Positions 22,201-34,392 are shown, counted from the first letter of the stretch. The stretch is 64,000 bases of DNA from Lepidodermella squamata (GCA_047495785.1 JBLDXI010000001.1:3782001-3846000), one strand, 5' to 3'. Notes: generated from the letters alone by a model not told the origin. Program-made: numbers and translations.

Positions 22201-25200
22201 TGGGCGAAGAAGCCCTAGCGAAGGCTTTAGTCGCTTGCCGTCTCTATCGGTCACTCGCGAGTTTTCTAACCGGTGATGTGACCTCGGAAACAATCGATCA
22301 GCTGAAAGAATACGCACAGGAATTTGCGGATTTAGCCGTTGAGCTGCTAGAACGTTGCCATCGGTTGGACGAAGTTACAGCGCAGCAGTTGTTGACGTAT
22401 GAACTGCACAATTTCTCGGATAAGACGTGCCTTAGTTTAGCCGTAACGGCTCAACACAAGCAATTTGTCGCTCATCCATGCTGTCAAAATCTCCTGAGTG
22501 TCCTCTGGATGGGTGGTCTTCGGACAAGATCTTCGCGGCCGTGGAAGGTTAGATTTCAATAACAATATTTCCCGTGAATTTCATATGCCAAAAGACATGA
22601 AACCTTGGAAACTGAAATTGAGCCGAATTATGAATTATAATTTGGAAATTGTAAGAAATTGTAACTAAGATTTTTTCTTGTTTCTTTCGATGAAGAGAAA
22701 ACGGTTAGGAAAAGCTAGGCGGTAAAAACTGTAATAGGTAGAAATATGGAAGATTTTGCTCTCAAGTTCAAGTTTAGGGTCAATCTCGAGCCAGCTGAAA
22801 AATTTAAATTTTGCTATAAGTATTGGATTTTCTTGTGTTGTGTTCGCGTCGGGGTTAATTTTGTTCGCATTAAATAAACAATATTAACCTAATTTTTTTC
22901 ATAATTTCTAGATCCTTTTGGGCATTCTCATACCGCCCTACGCGTTGTTTGGCCTCGATTATTTGACGCAAGAAGAATTGCGACTTCAACCACAAACCGA
23001 GCAAGAACTTGAAGAACAACGCTTGCAAGAAGGCAGTCACGGAAATACGGGCGACGTATCTCCAACTGCGTTCTATTTCGACGACAATGCCCCTTTGGGC
23101 GTTTCAAACCGATTCGGCCGGTTGCTACACCGCGAAACCGGCCTAGGCCCGGAAGCTTCGTTTCGCCACCGGCCAACTAATCGGAATTCGGCCAACATTG
23201 AACTCGGCACATCTCTCGCTGTTACCGGGTATGAACGAGGCGCGAAGTTCCCTATAAATCGCGATCCGGCGTCAGAATCGCCTTTGGAGCCGTCTCCAAC
23301 GCAAACTCAGGCCCTGAACCCACCGCCGTTGCAATCGCAAATCTCACAGTCGCCGTTTGGCCGGTCGCGGTTCTCGATTATGGCTGATCTGGAGAGCGAT
23401 TCTGGCCGGCCGCTGAATTTCAAAACGCGATTCGACGAATTTTACAACGCGCCTGTGACGAAATTTTGGCTCCACACGGTAAGACTTCAATTAAATAAAA
23501 AAATGACAATCTAGATGAGGCTATCGTGTTTACGAATTGGGACTTCTGTAGGACAATATTTTCGAAGGAAATTCAAATGTTAGTTTTGGAAGTTCTATAG
23601 CGTCCCTTGTTGACCAGCGGGAATATTGATAGGATTATCATTTTCGCGGTCTAAATTTGTTAGTATCGGCCAAATTTTCGATTGAATTTAGAAAGTTCGG
23701 ATAATTTTCTTTCGGAGACAGTAGACAATTCCACATTCCACGCGTCATTTCTGTATCGCATAACTCGGGAAAATTGCAATTTCAATTTTAATAAGCTCCG
23801 AAAGCCCGGAATATTTTTAATAATTTTAATTAACTTCGTAAACTCTGAAAAATGAACGGCTATTTTAGCTGAGCTCAGAAAAGTCAGAAACAAATACTCA
23901 AAATCAATTTTTTTTACTAAAAAGGGGTTATCGGGCTCCATTTAGCGCCCGAAAAAGATTCCATCGGAGCCTACAAAACGGAACCTTCAATGATGAAAGA
24001 CGTATTGCGCTAATCGGGAACGTTGGTTATTTGAAAGTTTTCAAAGCCTAATATCTTGGAGACTTGGATTTTTCAATTTTAAAGGGATCAGAATGCGATA
24101 TTTTACTAAAAATTGACTTAAATAATGATTTAATACTTGATTTATTTCTTGATTTACTCTATAGATTGGCTATTTTATGTTCATCTGCTGTTTTGCCTAT
24201 ACAATTCTAACGGAACAAGACCTGTACCGAGCCCAATGGCCCGAAATTTGGATTACCGCGTACGTGACCACGCTTTTCGCCGACAAACTTCGCGAAATGC
24301 TGTCAATCGACGCGCACGGCATCGCCGCCCGACTAACCATATACTTCGTCGATTTGTGGAACATATTCGACGCAATCGCTATCGTACTGTTTTTCACCGG
24401 CTTATCGTTAAGGTGGATACCGCCCCTCTTCGAAATGGGCCGGGCTATGTGGATAGTCGCGATTGTTTTCTTCCTGATCCACACCTTCGACATATTTCAA
24501 GCGCACGAAGACCTCGCGACTTACATCACGATTTTACACAAAATGTTGAAGAGAATGATCAGTTTTCTCGTAATTTTGGGCGTTGTAGTCGCAACGTACG
24601 GCATCGTGCTACAGGCAACTCGTTTCCCGTATCGGGCGCCGGATTGGTCGATTTTGAAAGACATTTGGGTTGAGTCTTACTTCAATCTATACGGCGAGGT
24701 GTATCACGAGTACATCAATACCGGCAAATGCAGTGAAGACCGAAATTCAACGTCAGATGAATACCCGCCATGTTGGTGCTGTTCATGGCTAGGTCCATTG
24801 TTCCAAACCGTGTATTTGATAGTCGCAAATATTTTGATGTTGAATCTGCTAATCGCGGTGTTTAACAACGTTTTCGAACGGGTTAATCGCGTTTCTCAGA
24901 CGCTGACGAAATTCCAGCGATATCGGTTGATTGTCGACTATCAAATGCTGCCAGTTTTACCGCCGCCTTTCATTGCCCTGTCGCATTTCTACGCGATTTG
25001 TCGGGCGATAAGTCGCCGTTGCCGGGGACGCTCTTACGTTGCTAAGGACCCTGGTCTGCTGAAATTGGTCCTCAGCGAGGCGGATGAGAATCAGTTGCAT
25101 GATTTTGAGGAACAGGCCAGGGATGAGATAATGGAGGCGAGGGAGGCGCAGGCGAAACAAAACTCCGATGAGCAGATACGAGCGACTTCCGAACGAACCG

Positions 25201-28170
25201 AGGCGATGCAGCTAGCCATCGAGAATATCGTTCAGAGGCAAACTCAAACGTTGACGTTGCTGCATGATTTAGAGGTGCGGTTTAATACGGCGAATATGGT
25301 GAATATAAGCCTTCCGTCGCCTATGCGGCCTGTTATGGGCCACGCCGCCCTTCATCCGATGATGTCGATGAACGCGAATATGCAGCGGTTGATCGCTCAG
25401 GATGAGATTGAAGCTGGGCCGAGCAGCCAGTCGTTGTCGTTGCGCAATCGCCATTTGGCGAATGTTTTAGAGGCGAGTTCGCCGCGGCCTGGTTCGGCTG
25501 CGTATCAAGACTCGCCGGTTGACTATCTGCACAGCCGGCGGGATTCGATGGAGGAAACGTCGATTGCGCCGAATTTGATCAATGAAACAACAACGCCAGG
25601 TTGGATTTTATTTCATCTTATTCGATCCTCTAAATTTCTTTTGAATGAAAATTTTAAACACCAATATAACATAGAACCAAGCTAAACTTTCATCTATTGA
25701 AAATTGCTCAAAAAATACAGCCGAAATGTATTTCTAGTCAAAACTTCCTTATATTGAGTGGATCATGAATTTCCAGCTGCGCAAGGATGGGGGATGATTT
25801 TTTGTTTGAAGATAAAGCGTTTTGTTGTTGATTTTGCTTCTGGTCAAGAAAAAATGGTACTCGTAAATTATTTGGAACTTGGATTCTTTGCCTTAGCCCT
25901 ACAGTGTCGTGTGAGAAAAATTGCTCCTATCAAAGAATTTACCGTTTGGGGTCTAACAGTGTCCCATGAGTTGCGCTGCCTTTTTTGAATTCGCAATATT
26001 TTGCGGTTGTTTGGAACAAAATGTGACTTGCAATGAGCATTTCCTATTTACGAGTCTACCGAAGAAATTTGAAGTTCAGTGGACAAAGCCCGGAAAACCC
26101 CGAAACCCGGAAAGGCTTTGGACCGAATCTCTGTTTTCCTTTTCAAAACATCAATTTCATATTCAATTACTGTGCTCATCCCATTTTCTCCTATTTTCGA
26201 ACTCGCAGGTTATAAACAATAGTTTCGAATTCTCGGATATTTTTTCCAGAAACAAATATTTTATAGTTTTGAATAAATTAAAGATTTATATTTAATTTAA
26301 ACAATTATTTCCTTGAATTAACGCCGCTGAAGATAGCCATTTAGCTATTGAACACCCAAATTGATGAATATAAAATTAAATTCTTAATTTTCCATCTTGT
26401 AATTTTGCTTTAAAGAAAACGTTTTCTTCTCGGATGACTACTATGTGGAAGGTAATTTCTCCCTTAGGGTGTCTTTTCCTGTCTATTTGGGAGCATTGTT
26501 TAGAAAACTCACTTTCGTCTGTCATTCATGCTTTCGCACTCTTTAAAAAGCTTTCCATTTTGCAAATCTTCTTCTTTCGATTTATATTCACAGAATGAAA
26601 GTGAACCAGGTCATCGAATTTTAAACTTGTACACCCATAAAGTAACTATTTTAGAGCTATAGTTTCGTAATATGTCGTAATACGTAATAATTGGCGTTAC
26701 TTGTAAATTCGGATAATGTCTTCATTGTTGAGAGAGCCAAAGGTTGCACAATGCAAATTCAGCTATAAAGTATACCCATCCCGTTTGACGAAGCAGATTT
26801 TCCACAACCGAAATCGCAATGCAGCGTAGTTTCGTACTTATTTTCTTATTTCTCGCGTTTTGCGAGGCAAAAGACCGGCTATATCAGCCGATGAAATCCG
26901 GCATCGATTTCAGCGGCGAAGATTTACACTATTTCGTGGGCCCGTGGTGGCGGTGCCCGTCTCAGTGCGATTCAACGCCCGGCTGCGTTGGCTACATCCA
27001 AGATCTGGACCGCGGCGAGAATTGTTGGCTGAAGCGTGGTTTAAAAAACCGTCGTTCTCAAGGCAATCGTCGCACCGTAGTCGCCCACGACGTTTCGCCA
27101 TTCACGCTGCGAGACGGGCCTAATGTCGACTATCCGGGCAATGACCTGTTGCATTTGCCGAAGTTGCTTTGGAAAGATTGCCCGAAAGAGTGTTTGAAAC
27201 GCCAGGCTTGTGTTGCATTCGTGCTAGATACCGGCAGTGAAACTGGCCAGGGATGTTGGTTGAAGAAGAGTTTAGGCGCTGGTAACGCGAATCTGCATCG
27301 CTCGACTTGGATCCATCAGGACAGACTGTTTAGATCGCGATTTTGATTCATCCAAAATTTGTTTGCTCATTTCTCTCTCGATTATGATTTTAAAGGCAAA
27401 TAAACTCGAATTTCATATGTCGACGTTTTGCAGTCGTTTATAGAGCATATTTTTAGTTTCGTAATACCCCTCCATGAAACGACCCCACAATTGGGTCATT
27501 CTTGCGAAAAACTAAAAATCGACCGATAAATCGAAATTTGTGATCCTCTGAATTTTAAGGGAATCTTCAGCATTCTCGAAAGCTTAGGAATTCAACAATT
27601 TGAGAGCTTGGAGACCTTGTTTAGCGATAGTCTAGATGCTCAAACATCTCGCCCAATTAAATTTGAATTTTAGCACCTTTTCGTTTCTGGAAATCAAATT
27701 CCTAATATTTATCTCTTGATTGAATTTCTCCTAATTTTGCTTTTTTTTCCACAGCCGTTGCACCCACGACTCCAGCTGTGAAAGAGCGGACTGCGTCGAC
27801 AACCGCTACCCCAGCCACGCCCATTTCCGCACGGCAATTGCGGCGAACGAGCTCGTCCGAGGTCGAACCAGTTGTGGCTGAGGAGTCAAAAAACCGTGCC
27901 ATCGCGCCTGATGTCTACAAACGACTACGGCAATTGTCGACCAGCGGCGAAGATAGCGATTACTGCCGAACGGCGCGGAATTTGATCGCGCAGCAAGAAA
28001 CGGCCGGCATTGGCGCGAGTGGGTCGGAACTGGAGGAGGAAGGCGAAGAGTCGGCCTTGTTAGCCGAACGACCGCCGAGTTCGACGGCTTCGACGAGTAA
28101 GCAGACCGAAGAGCAGTGGTCGGAAGCGCCGGAAGAGCCGCAACTCACGCCTTTGCCGAAGAAAAAATGA
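19284..28170 (+). CDS. TRPM-family cation channel (TRPM1/3/6/7-like, no kinase domain)
   Basis: Exons assigned: 19284-19366, 19421-20576, 20638-20766, 21122-21277, 21423-21485 (tentative), 22068-22547, 22912-23478, 24165-25599 and 27755-28170; all junction phases match. The 5' end is not certain. Visible are the N-terminal [15 protein letters not shown] and CGCGRDKG, the SLOG/LSDAT nucleotide-binding-like region ([10 protein letters not shown]...[10 protein letters not shown]), ankyrin-like helices ([15 protein letters not shown]), six membrane segments, the pore motif YGEV as in the TRPM1/3/6/7 group, [13 protein letters not shown] in S6, the TRP box [10 protein letters not shown] and a coiled-coil tail. 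There is no alpha-kinase. Such channels conduct Ca2+ and Mg2+ at the plasma membrane. The frame also continues to a stop at 25685, so a shorter alternative C-terminus is possible. A PAN-domain gene is nested in the last intron. Confidence 0.92.
26416..26451 (+). other. Candidate 36-nt TRPM microexon
   Basis: Inside the last TRPM intron, a segment following TTTAAAG and preceding GTAATT encodes [11 protein letters not shown] in the same entry and exit phase (1/1) as the flanking TRPM exons at 25599 and 27755. It would insert 12 residues without altering frame. The acceptor is weak (AAAG), so this is only a candidate. Confidence 0.3.
26819..27346 (+). CDS. Small secreted double PAN/apple-domain protein, nested in a TRPM intron
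   Basis: An intronless frame encodes 175 residues: a signal peptide (residues 1-17, ending in CEA) followed by two tandem modules. The first has FSGEDLHYF...[16 protein letters not shown]...NCWLKR; the second has YPGNDLLHL...[17 protein letters not shown]...GCWLKK. The repeated W-x-C-x3-C...C...CWLK pattern is that of PAN/apple domains, which bind proteins or carbohydrates extracellularly. GC-rich biased codons set it apart from the surrounding AT-rich intron, and an AATAAA signal follows near 27400. It lies on the same strand as the host TRPM gene, between its penultimate and last assigned exons. The ligand is unknown. Confidence 0.8.
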   Translation: MQRSFVLIFLFLAFCEAKDRLYQPMKSGIDFSGEDLHYFVGPWWRCPSQCDSTPGCVGYIQDLDRGENCWLKRGLKNRRSQGNRRTVVAHDVSPFTLRDGPNVDYPGNDLLHLPKLLWKDCPKECLKRQACVAFVLDTGSETGQGCWLKKSLGAGNANLHRSTWIHQDRLFRSRF

Positions 28171-29373
28171 AAAAAATATTAGAAAAAATAGTGAATAAAT
28201 TCAAATTCATGTTATTTTGCAAAAAAAAACGGAATCCAAAAATATAACGAAATTATGACTAAATATAAATGAAAATAATTTGGGATTTTTTTAGAAAATC
28301 ATAATAATTTGAAATTGACAAGGTCAAAATAAAATGTTTTGCCACTCATTTGTTGGAGATTTTTTTGCAAAATAACAAACTTCTATGCGTATTAGCTTCC
28401 AATCACTCGGGAAATTAGAGTGCCTTGTTGGTGTTGAAGGGCCAAACTTTCAAACGACATGTACGTACATTTAGCCTCTTCGTATCCGTAAAAGATAGTG
28501 ATGATATTTTTTAAACTGTAACGACAATCCTAATGTTTATCGAGTCACTGATGCACCTACAATATCGATCAAGTCACTTTTTATTTTTGCTTCTCTTGCC
28601 TGATTCTCGCAGCTTTTTCGCGCTTGGTTCAGGTCTTTCGCTTCTATGACATAGGTGTGTATATATATAATTGAAAATATTAGCCTTGTTGTTCGCAATA
28701 AATGTAATTATATTGATCACCGCCAATACAAAAAAATGATGTGCTATATTCATGAAACATATTACTCACCTTACTTTCAACGATCCGTGATAGTGCCATT
28801 TTTCGCGAATTTTTAAAGTGATTATTTTCGCTTTTATTCGCTCTCTTATTTTTCCATGGCGAAACTCGGAAAATTGCCTTGGTTGGGTCTTCTTCTTGTC
28901 ATTATAATCCCAATATATCTCATTCGCCTATTTTCCGTACTCGGAAGAAATCACGGCGGCTAACTGTGTTGATCACAATCGTTAAAGTTGTGTCATAGTA
29001 ATTTCCTAATTAATCAACTTTTATATAACCGAATATTCGTTGGCAGAGCAATCATTTCTGTTTTTCTCTGACTGGAAAAATGTGGAAATATGATGCGAAA
29101 ATAAAAATTGTTGCAGTTTTACGGAGCGTTTTTCGTGTTTTGTTTACCCCATTTCCATACATGATAGCAGGCAGTGATGGTAATTCATTATCATCCAACT
29201 CGAGAGTGGGCGTTTGTTGTTGTTGTTGTTCCGGTATACAATATCGCTGCTCATCTTCAATCAATCCGTCAATCCATCCACGCTCATGAAAATGGAATTG
29301 CGCCTACTTGAGATAAGGATAGGTAACCACATACAGTATCAGTTCCACTCAAACCCGAATATTATAGACGATC
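28171..29373. other. Intergenic, no gene seen
   Basis: About 1.2 kb between TRPM and the first calmodulin-like gene, AT-rich with no conserved frame. It contains a short microsatellite at 29213-29230 and an ATTATAG acceptor-like site ending at 29367, seven bases before the next gene's ATG. Confidence 0.5.
29213..29230. repeat. TTG/TGT microsatellite
   Basis: Six tandem copies of a TTG-type triplet lie upstream of the first calmodulin-like gene. Minor simple repeat with no evident function. Confidence 0.8.
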
Positions 29374-29996
29374 ATGTCAGCTCAAAGTTCATCACAAGAA
29401 AAGGAATTCGAAATTCCTCAAAAGCGCATCGACGGTAAGGCTTGAAAAATCTCCCAATTTTCAGCAAAATTCGAAACATTTCAGAGGCGAAATCGGCATT
29501 CATTGAGCTGCAGAAAAAAGAGGGCCTCGTCTCACTGAAAAATTTCGGCGATTTTTTCAAAGCTCTAGGTCTGCCTTTACGAGAGGACCAGTTGAAAGCA
29601 TGGAGCCTTGAAATCGACAACGGGACGGGATTTTTCACGTTCCAGAGCGTCGAGCCGATTTTGAAGCGGAAGCTGCAACACGATTTGGCGGTCACGAAAA
29701 AAGTCATGGATGTGATTCGAATCGGAGAAAATGATATGGTATGTATATTTCAGGGTTTATTCCAGCAGAGGAAATCACTTTCCTTAGGGCGCTATTGGTG
29801 TTAACGACCTGCGATGGATACTTCGAAATCTTGGCGACGATTTAACGGAGCAAGACATCGAAAGCATGATTGCACTTTACGACGAAAATCGATCTGGTAC
29901 GCTTTCTTCAACTTGAAAATAGCAAGAAATTATTATATTTTGTATTATATAGGAATGATCCGCTTCGATAAAATTTATTCGCTCATTATGGATTGA
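29374..29996 (+). CDS. Divergent calmodulin-like protein 1
   Basis: Four exons (29374-29434, 29485-29738, 29788-29896, 29953-29996) encode 155 residues with the four-helix-pair layout of calmodulin. EF1 and EF2 loops are degenerate (QKKEGLVSLKNF, DNGTGFFTFQSV). The third loop is almost erased (RIGENDMGAIGVNDL). The fourth, YDENRSGMIRFDK, lacks the first Asp and the final Glu, so high-affinity Ca2+ binding is doubtful. It is closely related to the gene at 32497 (same N-terminal EFEIPQKR, GDFFKALGLPL, DLRWILR.LGDDLT) and shares its first and last intron positions. Likely a tandem duplicate and a calmodulin or troponin-C-type regulatory protein that may work without Ca2+. Confidence 0.85.
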
Positions 29997-30471
29997 AACC
30001 TTCGTCCAATTTACTGTCATAAAAGAGGCAATAAAATCAAATACTGAATCATTATTGAATGCATTAATTGACTTCACCTGACCTAATTATTTCCCAAGTG
30101 GGACATGAATTAATTAATTACTTGATTATTGATATTGCAATAAAACATCCGTATGAACGAGTTGATTTATTTAATCGAGAATTAATTGGGGATTTTCTCA
30201 TCGGGAAATGATTTCCTCGAATATAACAAGAATTTGCGCGCTAATACACGGGTAATGTTATTGCGCAATCGCTCCGCCTAGATGCGCGCCGATGATTCAC
30301 CCTGTTGCGGGTTTAAACATATCCGATATACCAATTCCTATATAGACCACGGTGCGCACATAAATCCGGGGCGGAGTGTTTACGCGCAGTTCGTTCGCAA
30401 TATTTCTTATACATTTTTACCTTCATCTTCCTCAATTTGTACCTGGTACTAGCTGATTCGAAATATAAAAA

Positions 30472-31092
30472 ATGTTCCCGTCTGCCCTCGATGGATTTCT
30501 GTTCCGAAAAATTCAGCCGCAAATTCCGCAAGAGTGCATTAAAAGTAAGTTACGAAGTCTCTTAATTCAAGTTGAAATAATCGAATTTTCTCTTCGCCCA
30601 GAATTAGAGGTGAAATTCGGCTGGTTTCAAGAAAACGGAGTCATTCAAGCAAAACGAGTCGACGAATTTTTCTGCTCGATAAGGCTGCCCCTGCAACCGG
30701 GGGAAATATCGAAAATAACAACACTGAAATCCGCTTTTTCAATCGACGAAATTCTGCCCTTCGTCGAGCAACGGATTGCTCAAAGTGACAACCGATTACG
30801 TGAAGCGTATCGGGACATGTTTTGGGACAATGAGGTTAGTGAGAAAATATGAAACTTCGTCGCGATATTTATTATTATTTTATAGGTCATCGAAATCACT
30901 GACCTTCGATGGATTTTACGGCTCATCAGTGGCGAAATAATTCCGAACAAGGAAATCGATAAAATGGTTCAAAATTGCGTTCGGATCAGCTCAAGTGAGA
31001 TTTTCACGCATGTTTAGCTATTTTTCATTTTTTTTTGTTTTCCAGATGGAACGATTTCGCGAAATCAGCTTTACTTGGTTCTGATGAGCTGA
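30472..31092 (+). CDS. Highly degenerate calmodulin-like protein 2
   Basis: Four exons (30472-30544, 30602-30834, 30886-30994, 31046-31092) encode 153 residues. Intron positions match the calmodulin-like gene just upstream and the motif DLRWILRLI is retained, so it belongs to the same family. None of the four loops has canonical EF-hand ligands; the final loop is SSNGTISRNQLY. The protein has diverged strongly while keeping an open frame and intact splice sites, which suggests it is not simply a pseudogene. It may use the EF-hand fold only as a protein-binding scaffold. The acidic-residue loss is directly visible; function is unknown. Confidence 0.75.
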
Positions 31093-32496
31093 ACTTTTTT
31101 AAATCAGAAATTTTGAAATAAACTATTTTTTTTATGTTAAGTGGTTTTTTTCGAGGCGGTGTGAGATCAAAAAGACCAGCTATCACATAGCGGTGAATCA
31201 ATTTAGGAGGGTCGATTTATAACCATGCAACAGGCGTGGCCTTTTCTCATTTCGTATCTACTGGCTTCAATAATAATAATAATACTAAGATAATGGGCCG
31301 CTTGAGAACACCGTGTTTACGATTTCGCAAGCCCGAACTGCAGCTGCTGATGGTCTTCAAACCACGGTTGGTTATCGCCGATTCAGCATCCTCGCATCAC
31401 AGCTGCTGTTACTGCCAAAATCGCACACGGGACGGACTAATAATAATAATAAGAATTGAGCAGGAAAAAGATCATTTCGGACGTGCGCGCTGCTCACGGC
31501 TATATAAATCGGTTATATCATTATATAATAGCTTAAATGGGTGTGTTCTACTAACGCTAAGATGCGCCGCCACGTACACAACATGCGCACGCGCATCGCC
31601 GAGATACGCGCGCATCAACGCACACCCAAACAGGTCTAATACTATAAAATACACGATTCAGTAGCCATCAAGTGATACCTACCCTGTAATTCTTGCTACC
31701 AGATAAAATTGCCAGCATATTTCGCGAAATTCCTCGATATCTCCAAGTCTATAGTTAAAAAGGATCATTTGGAAATTGAGGTCATGTCACGCTTGACTGC
31801 TTCCGATGCTCTTAAACGATTCAAGGTGGAATTTCATAAAATTTCGCCATAAAATGGTCTTCTTTCATTTGATGCCCCTTTTCAGATGTACTCTTCGATT
31901 TTGGCCCGGAAGCATTAAGATGTGTTGTGCATGTAACTAACTGTTTCCTTGCTTCGGAATATATAGGAATAATACTATTAGTTATTATTATAAAAAGCAA
32001 CCGCAACGCCTAGGCTGAAATTATACTCGGACTCTTATTGTAGATAGGTACCTAGGTATAATACAACCGCCGAAAGAGATGGTTGGTATGCGATTGAAAC
32101 TAAAAAGCCGCCGACCAGGTATACATACTCAGGCCCGGGTCAACAAAGTACTCTTCATTTTTAACATAGCGATAGGAAATTTCTCGAAACTTGTCTCGTA
32201 TTTCTACAACAATATGAAGCCCTAAAAATACCTTTTTCAAGATAATTTAGAGTCGCGACTCAATCGCCAGTGGAATGTCTCGATCTTGTTTATTTCGGTA
32301 GAATATTTGGTGGGTTTTGGTATTTCAGTATTTTCCAATAATTTTACTCATAAATTCATAATAGCTTCATAGTGTTCCAATAGCAATTGTCACGCTCGAG
32401 AAATTTTATTACCGGCATCCGGCACTTTTTCCTCCGGAAATAAGCGATTTTATTCCGTTCGGGATTTTTTTCCTAGACGATTTTTAATTAATCGAA
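31093..32496. other. Intergenic, no gene seen
   Basis: About 1.4 kb between calmodulin-like genes 2 and 3. It carries short AAT/TAA microsatellites near 31267-31283 and 31438-31456 and CpG-containing DNA at 31480-31620. Small frames here show no family features. A TTTCCTAG acceptor-like site ends at 32476, 20 nt before the next start codon. Confidence 0.5.
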
Positions 32497-33058
32497 ATGT
32501 CCTCTGATAAAGAATTTGTTATCCCTCAAAAGCGTTATGACGGTAAGTGCATCGCGGAATTATTTCGGTTTTTTCGGAATTTTCGGTATTTTTAGAGGCC
32601 AAGTCGACCTTCCATTTGTTCCAGAAGGATGAAGGCCTCGTCCCGCTGAAGAATTTCGGCGACTTCTTCAAGGCCCTCGGCCTGCCCCTTCAGCACGACC
32701 AGCTCGAGGAGTGGCGCGATGAAGTCGACAACGGCAACGGGTTTTTCACTTTCGACGACGTCGTTCCGATTTTCAAGCGCAAGCTCATGCTTGACATCGA
32801 GGAGAAGGAACTGAAGGAGGCGTTCCGCGTCCTCGACAAGGAAAAGCAGGGCGTTATCGACGTCGACGACCTGCGATGGATCCTGCGCAGTCTCGGCGAC
32901 GATTTAACCGACGAGGAAATCGAAGATATGATCAACGAAACCGACAAGGACGGCTCTGGTAATTTTTCCGGTTTTTTCCCGATTTTTCGGTAATATTTTT
33001 CTTACTACCCACAGGAACTGTCGACTACGACGAATTCTACTCGCTTATGATGGGTTAA
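32497..33058 (+). CDS. Calmodulin-like protein 3 (least divergent copy)
   Basis: Three exons (32497-32542, 32596-32958, 33015-33058) encode 150 residues. The layout is that of calmodulin: EF1 degenerate (QKDEGLVPLKNF), EF2 partly degenerate (DNGNGFFTFDDV), EF3 near-canonical at residues 95-106 (DKEKQGVIDVDD) and EF4 canonical at 131-142 (DKDGSGTVDYDE). The linker reads KELKEAFRVLDKE and the last helix EEIEDMINETD, both typical. It should bind Ca2+ in its C-lobe. GC-biased codons suggest strong expression. Its two introns correspond to introns 1 and 3 of the two upstream paralogs. It is not orthodox calmodulin, which would have four intact loops. Confidence 0.9.
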
Positions 33059-33132
33059 AAATGATTCATCGCAAAAATATTCCTCGCTACATTTTCGGCC
33101 CTAAAATAACTGTCTCGAGGAAAAAATTTAGG

Positions 33133-33298
33133 AAAAATACAGTTTTAAGGAGGTCCAATTAAAAGATCAAGCTCTGTTTATTAATTGTTACTATAACCCG
33201 TATGTATAATTGTTGAATAAAAAACGCAAGTCTTTGGTAAATAATTATTCGATTTTTATTCGATTTCTTTGAAAGAAATTCTCATCATTTACTCAACT
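33133..33298 (+). repeat. Direct repeat copy A (3' flank of calmodulin-like gene 3)
   Basis: A 166-bp segment starting AAAAATACAGTTTTAAGG and ending CATCATTTACTCAACT recurs at 35605-35771 in the same orientation with only a few differences. It contains an AATAAA signal (GTTGAATAAAAAACGC) and so probably includes the polyadenylation region of the calmodulin-like gene 75 bp upstream. Confidence 0.9.
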
Positions 33299-34125
33299 GC
33301 AGTGAGTCCAAAATGTTTGCAATATTATAAATTGCTGCCATATTCGCTTATTTTGGCGAATTTTTCCATGGTTGAACATGATTTTAAGAGTTCTAATCGC
33401 TAAGTTTATGTGGTTAAAAGAGTTTGACGTAGCATTCAAAATGACCACCGTATTTGTTCATATAGCATCCCGGGCTACTAAAATTTCAACCTCAACATTT
33501 CGAAAATTTCAAAAAATAATTTTCGCCGAATCGTTCATTTATGATGTTTTCGAACCGACTTGATTTCTGGCCAAAATGTTCCCCATAAAAACCAACGATT
33601 TAATCATCCCGAAAGCGTAAATAGCGCAAGAATTGCTGCCTTCCCTCAATTTTGATGGAAATTCCGTGAATTTCACGTAGAGAGTTTCTGGCATTTTCGA
33701 ACATATCCGAGCGGCAAAAATGATGTTTCTAAGCTTATTCGCCAATTTTCCAATGCTAAATCTCATATTTTCCGTAATTGCGACTTAGGAAGAAGGGAAA
33801 CGATATCATTGCGATATAAAAACACCGAGAGGTTGTTTTTTGAAACATCAATTTCTTCTAAAATTGGGAAAAAAACAGTTAAATTTAAACTAATACAACT
33901 TACACACTACATTTTCAGAATCATTGATGAACACAAAAACATGGACTGCGATTTCATTTTATTTGGATTCAAAAATCCAAAACAGTGATATCCAAGTTTC
34001 GACTAATGTTGTTCTTGGACAAAAGAATAAATGTCATGGCGACTAGTTTTCATACGTCACAATAAAGACAATTGAAAATAGGAGTATGGTTATAATAATA
34101 CAAATGATCCAGGTACTGAATTAGG

Positions 34126-34392
34126 CATTTGCTGTTATGGCGGTTTGGTAAGGCGACAAAACAGCGAATGCGACAAAACAGCAATTTCTTTATTTTGCGA
34201 CAAAACAGCGAAAACTTACTAATGTAAAAGATGCATTGTGTTTCCGCTGTTATGTCGCAAGTAGAAACATTTGCTGTTGTGTCGCGTTTGCTGTTGTGGG
34301 CATTTGCTGTTATGACGGTCTGGTACGACGACAATACAGCGACTATGCAAAAAGCGAATGCGACAAAACAGCAATTTTTTTATTTCGCGACA
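34126..34392. repeat. Array of mirror-symmetric GCGACAAAACAGC motifs in both orientations
   Basis: The motif GCGACAAAACAGC occurs at 34153-34165, 34170-34182 and 34197-34209. Inverted variants of the form GCTGTTRTGTCGC follow at 34246-34258 and 34273-34285, and a second, diverged copy of the whole block starts near 34300 and ends with another GCGACAAAACAGC. With its flanking G the motif (GCGACAAAACAGCG) reads the same backwards, a mirror rather than an inverted palindrome. It ends just before the 3' end of the kinase-like gene. Confidence 0.75.
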
